In this document: positions 8,363 to 15,854 of the stretch, piece after piece | How positions within the stretch are numbered: the first letter of the stretch is position 1 | How the letters are laid out: each line of letters opens with the position of its first letter | From: DAOTTW01 sp034437615 | GTDB taxonomy: Bacteria; Chloroflexota; Anaerolineae; Aggregatilineales; Phototrophicaceae | Assembly: GCA_034437615.1 (NCBI GenBank) | Contig: DAOTTW010000349.1 | Location: 1-27,665 of the forward strand | Direction of reading: 5' to 3' | Length of the DNA stretch: 27,665 nucleotides | Position numbers and translations under genes: made by a program | Notes under the pieces: model-generated | What the model was told of the DNA's origin: nothing | Databases searched by the model: none | The model's input: only the letters and a program-made list of their open reading frames with translations

Positions 8363-10222
8363 CTAGAGCTTGAGGCCGAGGAAGCTGCGTTTGCCGAGCG
8401 CATTCAGATCATCCTCGATCTTGGCGATTTCCTGCTCAGCGCGGCGCATCCGCGTGAACTGCTCCGCTTGCATGGACGCCTGCGTTTCGATCAGGCGTGT
8501 CAGCGGCGAAATGGCGTTGCGGCGCAGTTGCAGCGCGTATTCGATCTGTTTGTCGGCGGCTTTCGTCAGGGCGTCGTTATAGCGCGTTTTGATGCGCATC
8601 AGCCGATTGTTGTATGCCGTGTGGATGGAGCGCCCACGTAGCGGCATGACGGCGAAACCGAACAGCCCCGCGCCGAGCAGCATAATCAGCGCGATGAACG
8701 AAATCGGCAAAGCATCGGCATCCAGCACGCCCCAGGTGTTGATGAGCAGCGCCAGCGCGATAACCACGATAATTTCCCATACGGCTAAATACAGCAACGT
8801 GTTGCGCCGGACCTGCTCTAGCTTCTCGGTTTCAAATACACGGGCCTCTTGCTGGATTTCTTCCAGCCTGGGCATGACCGATTGCATGTGCGAGCGGTCA
8901 TAGCGTGGCGGCGCTTCGATCTTGCCCACCATGCGCTGCTGCAATGCTTGCGGTAGGCCGCCTGCTTCACGCTGGCTATACTTAAGCAGATGGTCGATGT
9001 CGCCCATGTCCTTACCTTCGATGCGCGACGCCAGCTTGCTGGATACATCGCTCAGTTCGTCCAGCGGCTCGAACACTTTATGTTCATGGAAGGCTTTCTC
9101 GATGTAATTGGGTGCGTCGGCACGCCGGAACAAGCGCGAAATACCGACCAACTCGGTGATGCCACGCCCCAGCGACCCCAACGCCCGCGAGAACTGGAAA
9201 ATCTCACCGAGGGCTTCGCCGCTGCGTTCTGCGGTTTGCTCGAAGCGCTGCTCGATTTCCTGCGTGCAATCGCGCATCATGCGGTCTAGTTCCCGTTTTT
9301 GCGCGTAAATCTGCTGCTCGATGTTTTCATTAATGCCGCGATACTGGTCGAACTGGGCCTGTGTGCTGCGTAGGGTGCTGAGCGCGTTGGTGTGCACGTT
9401 CTGCACGATTTGCAGCGGCGTCTGAAGTTTCTGGCGCATCCGGCTAGCGTCGTTCAGTTGTTGGCCGATGAAGCCTTCGATCTTGTCCATACCACTTGCA
9501 CGCCATTTCGCCTCATCGCGTGTGCCGTCCGCGTTCCACGCTGCCAGGCCATCTTTAGCAGATACCATCCACACCTCCGGTTGTAGGCCCAGGCGTGTGT
9601 TGCACTGCTGCATGACGTAATCCTGCACGGTTTGCTTTTCTTCGGCGCTGAGCAAATCCGACTGATTGACGACGAAGATAATCTTCTTGCCGTAATCCTT
9701 GAAGCGCTGCAAATATTCCAAATTTGCCTGGCTCATAGCCTGCGTCGACAGCATCACCAGCAGCACGACATCGGCGCGGTGCAGAAATTTGCTGGTGGTG
9801 TCCTCATGTTGCTGATAAACCGATTGCAGCCCTGGCGTATCGACAAAGCTAACGCGCTTGAGCATATCCGACGGGTGAAAGATCGTATCGACATCCCCGG
9901 CGGTGCCCATGTGCTGTGCTTCTTCGCCCCAACGCAAGATGCTGATGCGGTCCGTCGTCGGCGTCACACCGACGCGCAACAGCTTCGTACCCAGCAACGC
10001 ATTAATGAGGCTGGACTTACCCGCGCTGAATGGCCCGGTAAAGACCATCAGATAGGGGTGATCCGCATGGAAGAGGGCATCGCGGACCTGCCCGACGCTT
10101 TCCGGCTGTACGCCGTGAACTTTCGCGAGGACATCCAGCATGTTGTTGATGAGTTCGTACTCACGTAAGCGGATGGCCTCGTACTGTTGGATGAGTTTGC
10201 TTGCGGTGTTTGCCTCTGCCAA
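8363..10222 (-). CDS. Bacterial dynamin-like GTPase, upstream member of a tandem pair
   Basis: A 619-residue dynamin-like GTPase. G1 is GPFSAGKS (63-70), switch I PTT (88-90), G3 DTPG (128-131) and G4 NQSD (186-189). A helical stalk region follows (about 265-470), with two hydrophobic segments (about 475-494 and 506-527) as the likely membrane-inserting paddle, then an amphipathic coiled-coil tail. It starts with TTG at 10222, preceded on the minus strand by AGGTAGG about 6 nt away; no ATG lies near the conserved N-terminus. It is the first gene of the dynamin pair and diverges from lysA. Similar pairs act in membrane fusion, tethering or phage tolerance. Which applies here is unknown. Confidence 0.93.
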   Translation of the reverse strand: MAEANTASKLIQQYEAIRLREYELINNMLDVLAKVHGVQPESVGQVRDALFHADHPYLMVFTGPFSAGKSSLINALLGTKLLRVGVTPTTDRISILRWGEEAQHMGTAGDVDTIFHPSDMLKRVSFVDTPGLQSVYQQHEDTTSKFLHRADVVLLVMLSTQAMSQANLEYLQRFKDYGKKIIFVVNQSDLLSAEEKQTVQDYVMQQCNTRLGLQPEVWMVSAKDGLAAWNADGTRDEAKWRASGMDKIEGFIGQQLNDASRMRQKLQTPLQIVQNVHTNALSTLRSTQAQFDQYRGINENIEQQIYAQKRELDRMMRDCTQEIEQRFEQTAERSGEALGEIFQFSRALGSLGRGITELVGISRLFRRADAPNYIEKAFHEHKVFEPLDELSDVSSKLASRIEGKDMGDIDHLLKYSQREAGGLPQALQQRMVGKIEAPPRYDRSHMQSVMPRLEEIQQEARVFETEKLEQVRRNTLLYLAVWEIIVVIALALLINTWGVLDADALPISFIALIMLLGAGLFGFAVMPLRGRSIHTAYNNRLMRIKTRYNDALTKAADKQIEYALQLRRNAISPLTRLIETQASMQAEQFTRMRRAEQEIAKIEDDLNALGKRSFLGLKL

Positions 10223-10318
10223 GTTAACCTACCTATCCCGAATACTCTACCCTTCCCAAAAGTCGCTATAAAGCATAACGCGCTTTTGGAAACGATACAA
10301 TACTGCGCCTAATATGCG

Positions 10319-10324
10319 TATAAT
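10319..10324 (+). promoter_or_regulatory. Candidate -10 element for lysA
   Basis: A perfect TATAAT 69 nt before the lysA ATG in the 170-bp divergent region. The hexamer 17 nt upstream is TACAAT, a poor -35 match, so this is a moderate candidate. Confidence 0.4.
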
Positions 10325-10392
10325 TCGTGCCTGTAAATCCTATTGTATTTCTGGGATCAAATGGCACCCATAAAAGAGAGTAGCGTGTTTGC

Positions 10393-11631
10393 ATGTCGTT
10401 AAATGACTCCATCCACTATGTAGCCGACAAACTACAAATTGACTTTGTATCTGCTGCGAAGATCATCAAAGAGGCTGGCTCCCCCGTCTACGTCTACAGT
10501 TTGCGGCGTATCGTGAATAACCTGACGCGCCTGCGTGATGCATTCGCACCGCTACGGCCACACATCCATTACAGCCTGAAGGCCAACGCGAATTTAGCGC
10601 TATTACGTGCGTTAATCATGGAAAACGTCGGCCTGGATGTCGTCAGCGCGGGCGAAATTCATAAGGCGCTGGCCGCAGGCGCAGACCCGAACAAGATTGT
10701 ATTCGCCGGGGTGGGCAAGACCGCCGATGAGATTCGTTACGCGCTCGATCAGGGTGTAGGCTGGTTCAACGTGGAAAACGTCGATGAGCTGCGCATCATC
10801 AACGACATCGCCGCGAGCCTGTGGCGGGATGACGTGCCGATTGCGCTGCGCTTCAACCCAGATGTGACCGCCAACACGCACCCTTACATCGCAACCGGGC
10901 ACGGCGCAGCAAAATTCGGCCTGACCGCTGATGTCATCCGCTATATTTTGCTACACCGCGACGAATACCCGCACCTGAGCATACACGGTATCCACATGCA
11001 CATCGGCAGCAACCTGAAGGACACGCAAGCGACGAAGCAGGCCGTGCAAGAGGCGCTAGAGCTGATGCGACCCCACAAGGATTTGCAGACGCTCAACATC
11101 GGTGGCGGCTTCCCGGTGTCGTATCTCGGTGAAGCTGTGCCGGATTTGCGTGAGTTTGCGCAGGTTCTTGCGCCGCTGCTGCAAGATTACCGCGTGCTGC
11201 TGGAACCAGGGCGTAGTATTGTTGCGGATGCGGGTGTGTTGCTGACGAAGGTGCTATATGTGAAGCGGCAAGCAGGCGAATGCATCGTAATTGTGGACGC
11301 CAGCATGACGGAGTTGCTGCGTCCGGCGCTGTATCAGGCCAGCCACCGCATTTTACCCATCACACAGGCCGACTGGTATCGCGAGCCGACGCAGGTCGTC
11401 GGCCCGGTGTGTGAAACAACCGATGTGCTGGGGCGCAACGTGCTGCTACCGCCGCTACAAGCAGGCGATACGCTGGCCATCCTGACGGCGGGGGCGTATG
11501 GCATGGTCATGGCCAGCAATTACAATGCGCGTCCGCGCCCCGCTGAAGTGGTGGTCGATATGTCCGGGCGGCGCTGGCAGATCACACGCCAACGCGAAAC
11601 GTGGGCTGATCTGCTGCGCGGCGAAGAATAG
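10393..11631 (+). CDS. lysA: Diaminopimelate decarboxylase
   Basis: A PLP enzyme that decarboxylates meso-diaminopimelate to L-lysine, the last step of lysine synthesis, in the cytoplasm. It is 412 residues, the usual length. YSLKAN holds the PLP lysine (Lys63), with HMHIGSN (201-207) next. The glycine loop NIGGGFP (235-241) and EPGRSIVADAG (271-281) bind the phosphate. CETTDVLG (340-347) supplies the catalytic cysteine from the partner subunit, and AGAYGMVMASNYN (366-378) carries the conserved Tyr. The alanine-racemase-like barrel is followed by the C-terminal beta domain. A related ornithine or carboxynorspermidine decarboxylase is less likely, because the CETTD and EPGR signatures are those of LysA. 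It stands alone, divergent from the dynamins. Confidence 0.93.
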   Translation: MSLNDSIHYVADKLQIDFVSAAKIIKEAGSPVYVYSLRRIVNNLTRLRDAFAPLRPHIHYSLKANANLALLRALIMENVGLDVVSAGEIHKALAAGADPNKIVFAGVGKTADEIRYALDQGVGWFNVENVDELRIINDIAASLWRDDVPIALRFNPDVTANTHPYIATGHGAAKFGLTADVIRYILLHRDEYPHLSIHGIHMHIGSNLKDTQATKQAVQEALELMRPHKDLQTLNIGGGFPVSYLGEAVPDLREFAQVLAPLLQDYRVLLEPGRSIVADAGVLLTKVLYVKRQAGECIVIVDASMTELLRPALYQASHRILPITQADWYREPTQVVGPVCETTDVLGRNVLLPPLQAGDTLAILTAGAYGMVMASNYNARPRPAEVVVDMSGRRWQITRQRETWADLLRGEE

Positions 11632-11644
11632 CGTGCTGCGCCCT

Positions 11645-11670
11645 GGGTGCAATGGATTGCACCCCTACAG
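11645..11670. repeat. REP-like palindrome between lysA and lipM
   Basis: GGGTGCAAT (11645-11653), a 2-nt centre and ATTGCACCC (11656-11664) form a perfect 9-bp inverted repeat, followed by CTACAG. It lies 13 nt after the lysA stop, between two convergent genes. Read on the minus strand it begins GTAGGG and then the palindrome, the layout of short dispersed repeats common in many bacteria. It may also act as a two-way terminator; a weak TCTGTTTTCG lies downstream on the plus strand. Confidence 0.65.
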
Positions 11671-11698
11671 ATTGTCTGGTTCTGTTTTCGTTCGTCCA

Positions 11699-12526
11699 TT
11701 AGCGCTTCTCGGTCCAGGCGGCGTTGGTGTATGTATCCTGTAGCAGCACCTCGGCCTTCTCGCTTTCCTCGGCGGATAGCGCCGCCTCGACCAACTGCAC
11801 GCCGAACGCATCCTGGAAGCCTTTAATCACGGCGTCCGCTGCTGTATCCCAGGTCACGGTGTTGCCGAAAACCTCACTCAGCGTCGTTGCACGCTCGCGG
11901 ACGATGGACCTCGCGCTATCGCGGGCTTCGCGGTCCTCATAGGCCAGCGCCTCGCAGATGCGCCCCACATCACCGACCAGCGGCAACGAGCCATGCTGCA
12001 AAATAGCCGTCGAGCGCCGCACCTGTGCGCTGCCGATCAGCTTTTTGCCACCTGCTGTGATTTCATAGTGCGATGGCACCTCAAAGCAGACCGCGCCCTT
12101 CTTGGCTTCGCGCAATTTCTCTTCGTCTTGCTTTTCGCTGCGTGGCGATAAACCGAGATGCTGCAAGGCTTCCATCAAGCCCCGGCTGATATTGCGATAG
12201 CTGGTGATGACATCACCCTCGGCTAACGGGTGCTCAATCGGCAGCGACAGGCTGTATGTCAGTTCGTCACCATGCAAGATCGCACGGCCACCCGTCGGAC
12301 GCCGCACCAAATCCCAGCCGTGTGCTTGCATGTTGATGTGGTCCACATCGCGCACGCGCTGCCCATAGCCTAAAGACAGGCAGAAGGGCTGCCAACCATA
12401 TAGGCGCAGCGTAGGCAGCGCCCGCCCTTCACCGATGGTCGTGATAATCGCGTCGTCAATCGCCATATTCTGCGGTCCGGGCAAATGGGCATCAACGATC
12501 AGACGCCATGTTGTTGCGTTATGCAT
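11699..12526 (-). CDS. lipM: Octanoyltransferase, LipM-type (lipoate-protein ligase fold)
   Basis: Expected to move octanoate from acyl carrier protein to a lipoyl-domain protein (GcvH), the first step of lipoic acid synthesis. It is 275 residues. WRLIVDAHLPGPQNMAID is the typical N-terminus, and RRPTGGRAILH (75-85) is the biotin/lipoate-ligase signature. VCFEVPSHYEIT (146-157) carries Cys147, the position of the catalytic cysteine in LipM/LipL enzymes. GKKLIGSAQ (160-168) carries the conserved Lys. The Cys in this position favours LipM over LplA, but LipL or an LplA-like ligase is not fully excluded. A strong ribosome binding site, GGAGGTGAG, precedes the ATG at 12526. It is convergent with lysA and divergent from the LCP gene. 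Confidence 0.82.
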   Translation of the reverse strand: MHNATTWRLIVDAHLPGPQNMAIDDAIITTIGEGRALPTLRLYGWQPFCLSLGYGQRVRDVDHINMQAHGWDLVRRPTGGRAILHGDELTYSLSLPIEHPLAEGDVITSYRNISRGLMEALQHLGLSPRSEKQDEEKLREAKKGAVCFEVPSHYEITAGGKKLIGSAQVRRSTAILQHGSLPLVGDVGRICEALAYEDREARDSARSIVRERATTLSEVFGNTVTWDTAADAVIKGFQDAFGVQLVEAALSAEESEKAEVLLQDTYTNAAWTEKR

Positions 12527-12622
12527 AGCTCACCTCCGTTGTCATTGCAGTCTACTCCCTACTTATGGTGCTGCGTGTGCTGAAACCGCGCTTACGTCTG
12601 CTCAACGCTTGCTCTACGTTGC

Positions 12623-12650
12623 TTGGCGTTGCGATAAGTTCTGCTAGAAT
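12623..12650 (+). promoter_or_regulatory. Candidate sigma-70 type promoter for the LCP gene
   Basis: TTGGCG (12623-12628), a 16-nt spacer and TAGAAT (12645-12650). It would start transcription about 80 nt before the LCP ATG at 12738. Confidence 0.45.
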
Positions 12651-12737
12651 TTCGTCTCGCAGTTTCACAACCCTGAAGATTTGGAAGTGTTACGCGATCC
12701 GACCTGACAAGCAGGCACCATTGCCCTGCAAGAGACC

Positions 12738-14051
12738 ATGAGCAAACGATTCGCAGCCCATAACAGCCAATCTAAACAGCACGTCCCAGAGACCGTACAG
12801 GGGTCTTCGTTGCTGCCAGCATTTCAGGCCCCCGACGACCCGCTGCACATCCCACCGCCACCCATTTATAGCGACGACAACACACAAGGCACACAGGCCA
12901 GCAACCGACGCAGCAAAGACCAGCCAGCCGGTTCTGGCGATTGGGCGTGGCTACTGAGTGGCATGATTGCATTTGCCTTTGTGGTGGTGGCCAGCGTGGG
13001 GGCGTTTGCGTTTTTCCGCAGCATTGAGGGCCGTATTACCAGCGCACGCCCCGACGTGCAAGCCAGCGCAGAACGCACGAACAGCTTCGGCATCTCATCG
13101 CGACCCGCGCTGCCGACACCCATCCCAGCCCACGACCTGACCATCGCGCAAAGCCAGAACGAAACAGCCGCATCAGAGCCAGAAACGCTCAGCTTACCGG
13201 ATGGCCGCAATATCGCGCTCGTGCCCTGGGATGGCACATCGCGCTTTACGATCATCGTCGCAGGTATCGACCGCCGCCCCGGTGAAACGGGCCTGGCTTA
13301 TCGCACAGATAGCATGATGCTGGTCAGCGTGGACCCGGCCACACAAGCGCTTGGCATCCTGAGCTTGCCGCGTGACCTGTACATCAACCTGCCGACGAAT
13401 AACGACCTGCTGCGCATCAATACGCCCCTAGCCTATGGTGAGGGTCAGCGCAACGGCTATGGCCCTACGCTGCTGATGCAGAGCGTACAATATAACCTGG
13501 GGATACGTGTGCATGAGTATCTGATCGTAGATTTTCAGGCGTTCATCGACCTGATTAACGCCATCGGCGGCATCGACGTGGAAACGCATTACACGATTGA
13601 CGATCCGTACTACCCGAACATGAATTACGGCTATGACCCGTTCTATCTACCAGCAGGGCGGCATCACCTGAATGGTTACGATGCGCTGCGCTTTGCACGC
13701 ACACGGCACGGTGATAGCGATATAGAGCGTGCCGAACGGCAGCAGCAGGTGATCGGCGCGCTTCGGCACCGACTGCTGCGCCTGGATATGCTGCCCTCAT
13801 TGCTAGCGCAAGCGCCGCAGTTATGGGCGTCTTGGTCGGATCATGTGCACACGGGCCTGACGCTGGAGCAGGTCGTACAGTTAGCGCTGTATCTGAAGGA
13901 CATCCCCAGCGAGAATATCCGCATGGGCGTGGTGGGCTACGATTACCTGCAAGATTATCGGACAGCACGCGGCGAAAGCGTACTCATCCCCAACCGCAGC
14001 GCTCTTAGCCAATTGCTCAACAACGTCTTTGGCCCTAATTACGGCCTGTAG
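12738..14051 (+). CDS. LytR-CpsA-Psr (LCP) family protein
   Basis: A 437-residue membrane-anchored enzyme of the family that attaches lipid-linked glycopolymers to peptidoglycan. A 70-residue, Pro-rich cytoplasmic tail precedes one transmembrane helix (about 70-92), then a disordered linker to about 165. The LCP domain spans about 168-330. Conserved landmarks are FTIIVAGIDRR, RTDSMMLVSVD (189-199, conserved Asp191), LPRDLYI (211-217, Arg212) and FQAFIDLINAIGGIDV. The Arg-rich RFARTRHGDSDIERAERQQQVI holds residues that bind the lipid pyrophosphate head group. The C-terminal 80 residues look like the usual extension. No wall-polymer gene cluster is next to it, so the polymer handled is unknown. 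Confidence 0.92.
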   Translation: MSKRFAAHNSQSKQHVPETVQGSSLLPAFQAPDDPLHIPPPPIYSDDNTQGTQASNRRSKDQPAGSGDWAWLLSGMIAFAFVVVASVGAFAFFRSIEGRITSARPDVQASAERTNSFGISSRPALPTPIPAHDLTIAQSQNETAASEPETLSLPDGRNIALVPWDGTSRFTIIVAGIDRRPGETGLAYRTDSMMLVSVDPATQALGILSLPRDLYINLPTNNDLLRINTPLAYGEGQRNGYGPTLLMQSVQYNLGIRVHEYLIVDFQAFIDLINAIGGIDVETHYTIDDPYYPNMNYGYDPFYLPAGRHHLNGYDALRFARTRHGDSDIERAERQQQVIGALRHRLLRLDMLPSLLAQAPQLWASWSDHVHTGLTLEQVVQLALYLKDIPSENIRMGVVGYDYLQDYRTARGESVLIPNRSALSQLLNNVFGPNYGL

Positions 14052-14052
14052 C

Positions 14053-14097
14053 CCTAAAAGCAAAGCAGCACACTCATTAAAAACGAGTGTGCTGCTT
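14053..14097 (-). terminator. Intrinsic terminator of the 6S RNA unit, also after the LCP gene
   Basis: AAGCAGCACACTC (14063-14075) pairs perfectly with GAGTGTGCTGCTT (14085-14097), a 13-bp stem with a 9-nt loop. On the minus strand it is followed by TGCTTTTAGG, a T-rich tail fitting a Rho-independent terminator for the RNA transcribed from about 14317. On the plus strand it sits 11 nt after the LCP stop but has no T-run. It may still work as a two-way stop between convergent units. Confidence 0.8.
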
Positions 14098-14137
14098 CGC
14101 CTGTTGCATCTTGCGCGGGCATAAAGCCCATTTATGA

Positions 14138-14317
14138 TTTCCACCCGCGAATGCCGTGTGACGGGCTATTTTGAGACCTGCTTAAGCAGGTGGGTTCCCT
14201 GCTGGTGGTTCGGCTTTGGCAACAATTTAGCCTAATGCCTCAGCACCTTCACGCGAGATCCCGTCTATGTAGGTGTTGGCCCAAAAGAGTTACGCGCCAT
14301 CACGCACATTGCAGGTA
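14138..14317 (-). ncRNA. ssrS: 6S RNA candidate (RNA polymerase regulator)
   Basis: 6S RNA folds into a long interrupted hairpin resembling open promoter DNA, and binds the housekeeping RNA polymerase holoenzyme. On the minus strand the 5' arm at 14316-14297 (ACCTGC, AATG, then GCGTGATGG) pairs with the 3' arm at 14164-14143 (CCGTCACACGGCATTCGCGG plus GT). That makes a closing helix of about 18 pairs with one bulge and few mismatches. Inside is a large bubble whose 3' side carries GGAACCCACCTGC and a small perfect hairpin, ACCTGC-TTAA-GCAGGT (14176-14191). This is the arrangement I recall from 6S families. An apical arm is plausible at 14204-14247. The length of about 180 nt is typical. A near-consensus promoter lies immediately upstream and a terminator downstream, and there is no coding frame. 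Identification as 6S is from memory of consensus and shape; the RNA gene itself is better supported than its name. Confidence 0.72.
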
Positions 14318-14323
14318 AAGCAG

Positions 14324-14352
14324 TTTATATCACGTATGAATGGGGTTGTAAA
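14324..14352 (-). promoter_or_regulatory. Promoter of the 6S RNA candidate
   Basis: On the minus strand: TTTACA (14352-14347), a spacer of exactly 17 nt, then TATAAA (14329-14324). Transcription would start near 14317, one or two bases before the first base of the closing helix. Agreement between promoter and RNA fold is the main support for both. Confidence 0.75.
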
Positions 14353-14424
14353 GTCAGAAGGGTGTAGGTTTCGGCGCACCCCTGATGAATGTCACCCGTG
14401 AACGCATACGTCGCACATGAGACC

Positions 14425-15708
14425 TCATGGCCTGCCGGGGTCACGCACAGGCAGGCTGAAGCAGGGGTTGGTCAGGCTGATAAATGCACCGCTAATCCAA
14501 CCTGCATCGCCTTCGTAATTGCCAAACCACCAGATGTCTTCGTTTGCCGTGTCTGCGGCGTTGGGTTCACGGTCTGGACCAAACACAGAAAATACCGTCT
14601 CAAAGGGCACGGTGGCGACGACTTCGCTTTCCTCAAGATCAGGGAAGGTGCGCATGTTGACGTTGAAATTGGCCACTGCAATGCAGGGATTCGGCAAGGT
14701 CGGCGTCAGCGTCGGTGTGGGTGATAGATAGCGCTGGCGCGTCGCGGTCGCTGATGCAGTTGGGCGCGGTGTGCGTGTGATGGTCGGCGTCGGCGTTTGT
14801 GTTGGGGTCGGCGTCGGTGTGATGGTCGGTGGTTCCGTGCCTGCGGCTAGCGTCGGGATGGCTTGCGCCAGCGCAACCCGTGTACGCTGTAAATCCGCTT
14901 CGTTCACATCCGGCACGTCAAAATCGGGCGCGACACTGCCCAACACACCCGGAAGCTGGAAATTGCCAGTCAGCAGGTCATTTAAGCTGGTATCAAAGAT
15001 GACCGGCGTCAGGTTATCAAGCTGCGTAATCACGAAGTTACCCGCCAGCGCCGGGATGCACTCGTCAAGGATCGCTTGCCGGATTGCATTTTCAAGGATT
15101 ATGTCAAGCTGTGCACGATACGTAATGATGTCGCCGCCGTTGTCGGTGATAATTTGCGCGAGGCTCTGGCTACCATCTGACGTTTCGATAGCGGCGGCCA
15201 ATTCGACATCGCTCAGGCCACCGACATCTTGCAATGAGTCAAACAACTCATCGGTGACTAGCCCCAACAGATTCACGCAGGGGTCCGCACCGGGGTTAAT
15301 GGCGTTAACAGGCGTCGGCAGGCGCACCGGAGCCGTCGCGTTTTCTACAAACAGCACCAGCACATTGTATGAGAAGGCCGCCGAAATCAGCAGCGCACCC
15401 ATACCCATGCTGAGGATACCCCGCGAGCCGCGCAAACCCTTTGGGCGCAAGGATTCGACCAGTGTCAGACCTGCACCAATGATCGTCAGCGGGATAACCA
15501 GTAGCAAAATCGACCACTCTAAGGCATCAAAGCGCGGACGGTTCAGGTTGTCATACAACAAGCCGACGACAGGCAACAATACCGTAAAAAACACCCATAC
15601 AAGTTCGATGCGCATAATGCTATGCTCACGGCGCACCGTGCGTATGATGTTATTCAGGATGAAGACAAAGCCGAAGACTGCGCCGATGGTAAAGAGAAAT
15701 AGCCCCAT
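14425..15708 (-). CDS. Four-helix membrane protein with Thr/Pro linker and external SH3-like domain
   Basis: A 427-residue protein I cannot name. Four hydrophobic helices (about 1-20, 33-52, 63-84 and 97-121) put the rest outside the cell. The external middle part (about 125-290) is mostly helical and has Cys143 and Cys216. A repetitive Thr/Pro linker (about 292-340) follows, then a C-terminal bacterial SH3-like domain. That domain contains NVNMRTFPDLEESEVVATV, a WWFGNYE stretch and GWISGAFISL, the usual pattern for binding cell-wall material. Two Cys (in NPC repeats) bracket this domain. Thr/Pro linkers joining to SH3b domains are common in Chloroflexota. It probably contacts the envelope. 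It lies just upstream of the 6S candidate, which has its own promoter. Confidence 0.85.
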   Translation of the reverse strand: MGLFLFTIGAVFGFVFILNNIIRTVRREHSIMRIELVWVFFTVLLPVVGLLYDNLNRPRFDALEWSILLLVIPLTIIGAGLTLVESLRPKGLRGSRGILSMGMGALLISAAFSYNVLVLFVENATAPVRLPTPVNAINPGADPCVNLLGLVTDELFDSLQDVGGLSDVELAAAIETSDGSQSLAQIITDNGGDIITYRAQLDIILENAIRQAILDECIPALAGNFVITQLDNLTPVIFDTSLNDLLTGNFQLPGVLGSVAPDFDVPDVNEADLQRTRVALAQAIPTLAAGTEPPTITPTPTPTQTPTPTITRTPRPTASATATRQRYLSPTPTLTPTLPNPCIAVANFNVNMRTFPDLEESEVVATVPFETVFSVFGPDREPNAADTANEDIWWFGNYEGDAGWISGAFISLTNPCFSLPVRDPGRP

Positions 15709-15728
15709 ATCCTGAGTGACCTGCTAAC

Positions 15729-15757
15729 TTGACGGACGTATTGTGAAACTGTACACA
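15729..15757 (+). promoter_or_regulatory. Candidate promoter for the aldo/keto reductase gene
   Basis: TTGACG (15729-15734), a 17-nt spacer and TACACA (15752-15757). It would give a leader of about 90 nt. A dyad, TGTAC-N7-GTACA (15801-15817), lies inside that leader and could be an operator. Confidence 0.4.
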
Positions 15758-15800
15758 AAATCTGTAAATCGTTGCTTAACGTATGGTGTTTGGCGTTTCA

Positions 15801-15817
15801 TGTACAGAAGGGGTACA
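15801..15817. promoter_or_regulatory. Candidate operator dyad ahead of the aldo/keto reductase
   Basis: TGTAC at 15801-15805 and its reverse complement GTACA at 15813-15817 with a 7-nt centre. A third TGTAC half-site is at 15750-15754 over the candidate -10 box. No regulator gene is adjacent. Confidence 0.25.
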
Positions 15818-15854
15818 ACTAAACGTATGAACCACACCACAGGAGGATTAACAC

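Noticed and set aside
9632..10168. Plus-strand frame of 178 codons opposite the dynamin GTPase domain
   Set aside because: Antisense of the G1-G4 region. No domain or start context.
14275..14310. Minus-strand mini-frame MARNSFGPTPT and stop, resembling a tmRNA tag
   Set aside because: It lacks the Ala-Ala ending, and no tRNA-like ends flank it. It lies in the 5' bubble strand of the 6S fold and has no ribosome binding site.
14378..14405. CTGATGA followed by GTGAAC, resembling a hammerhead ribozyme core
   Set aside because: The GAAA core and stems I and III are missing. The segment overlaps the region upstream of the 6S promoter.
14771..15715. Long plus-strand frame (314 codons) opposite the SH3 protein
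   Set aside because: Val/Gly-rich start is the antisense of the Thr/Pro linker codons. The minus strand gives clear membrane helices and an SH3-like domain.
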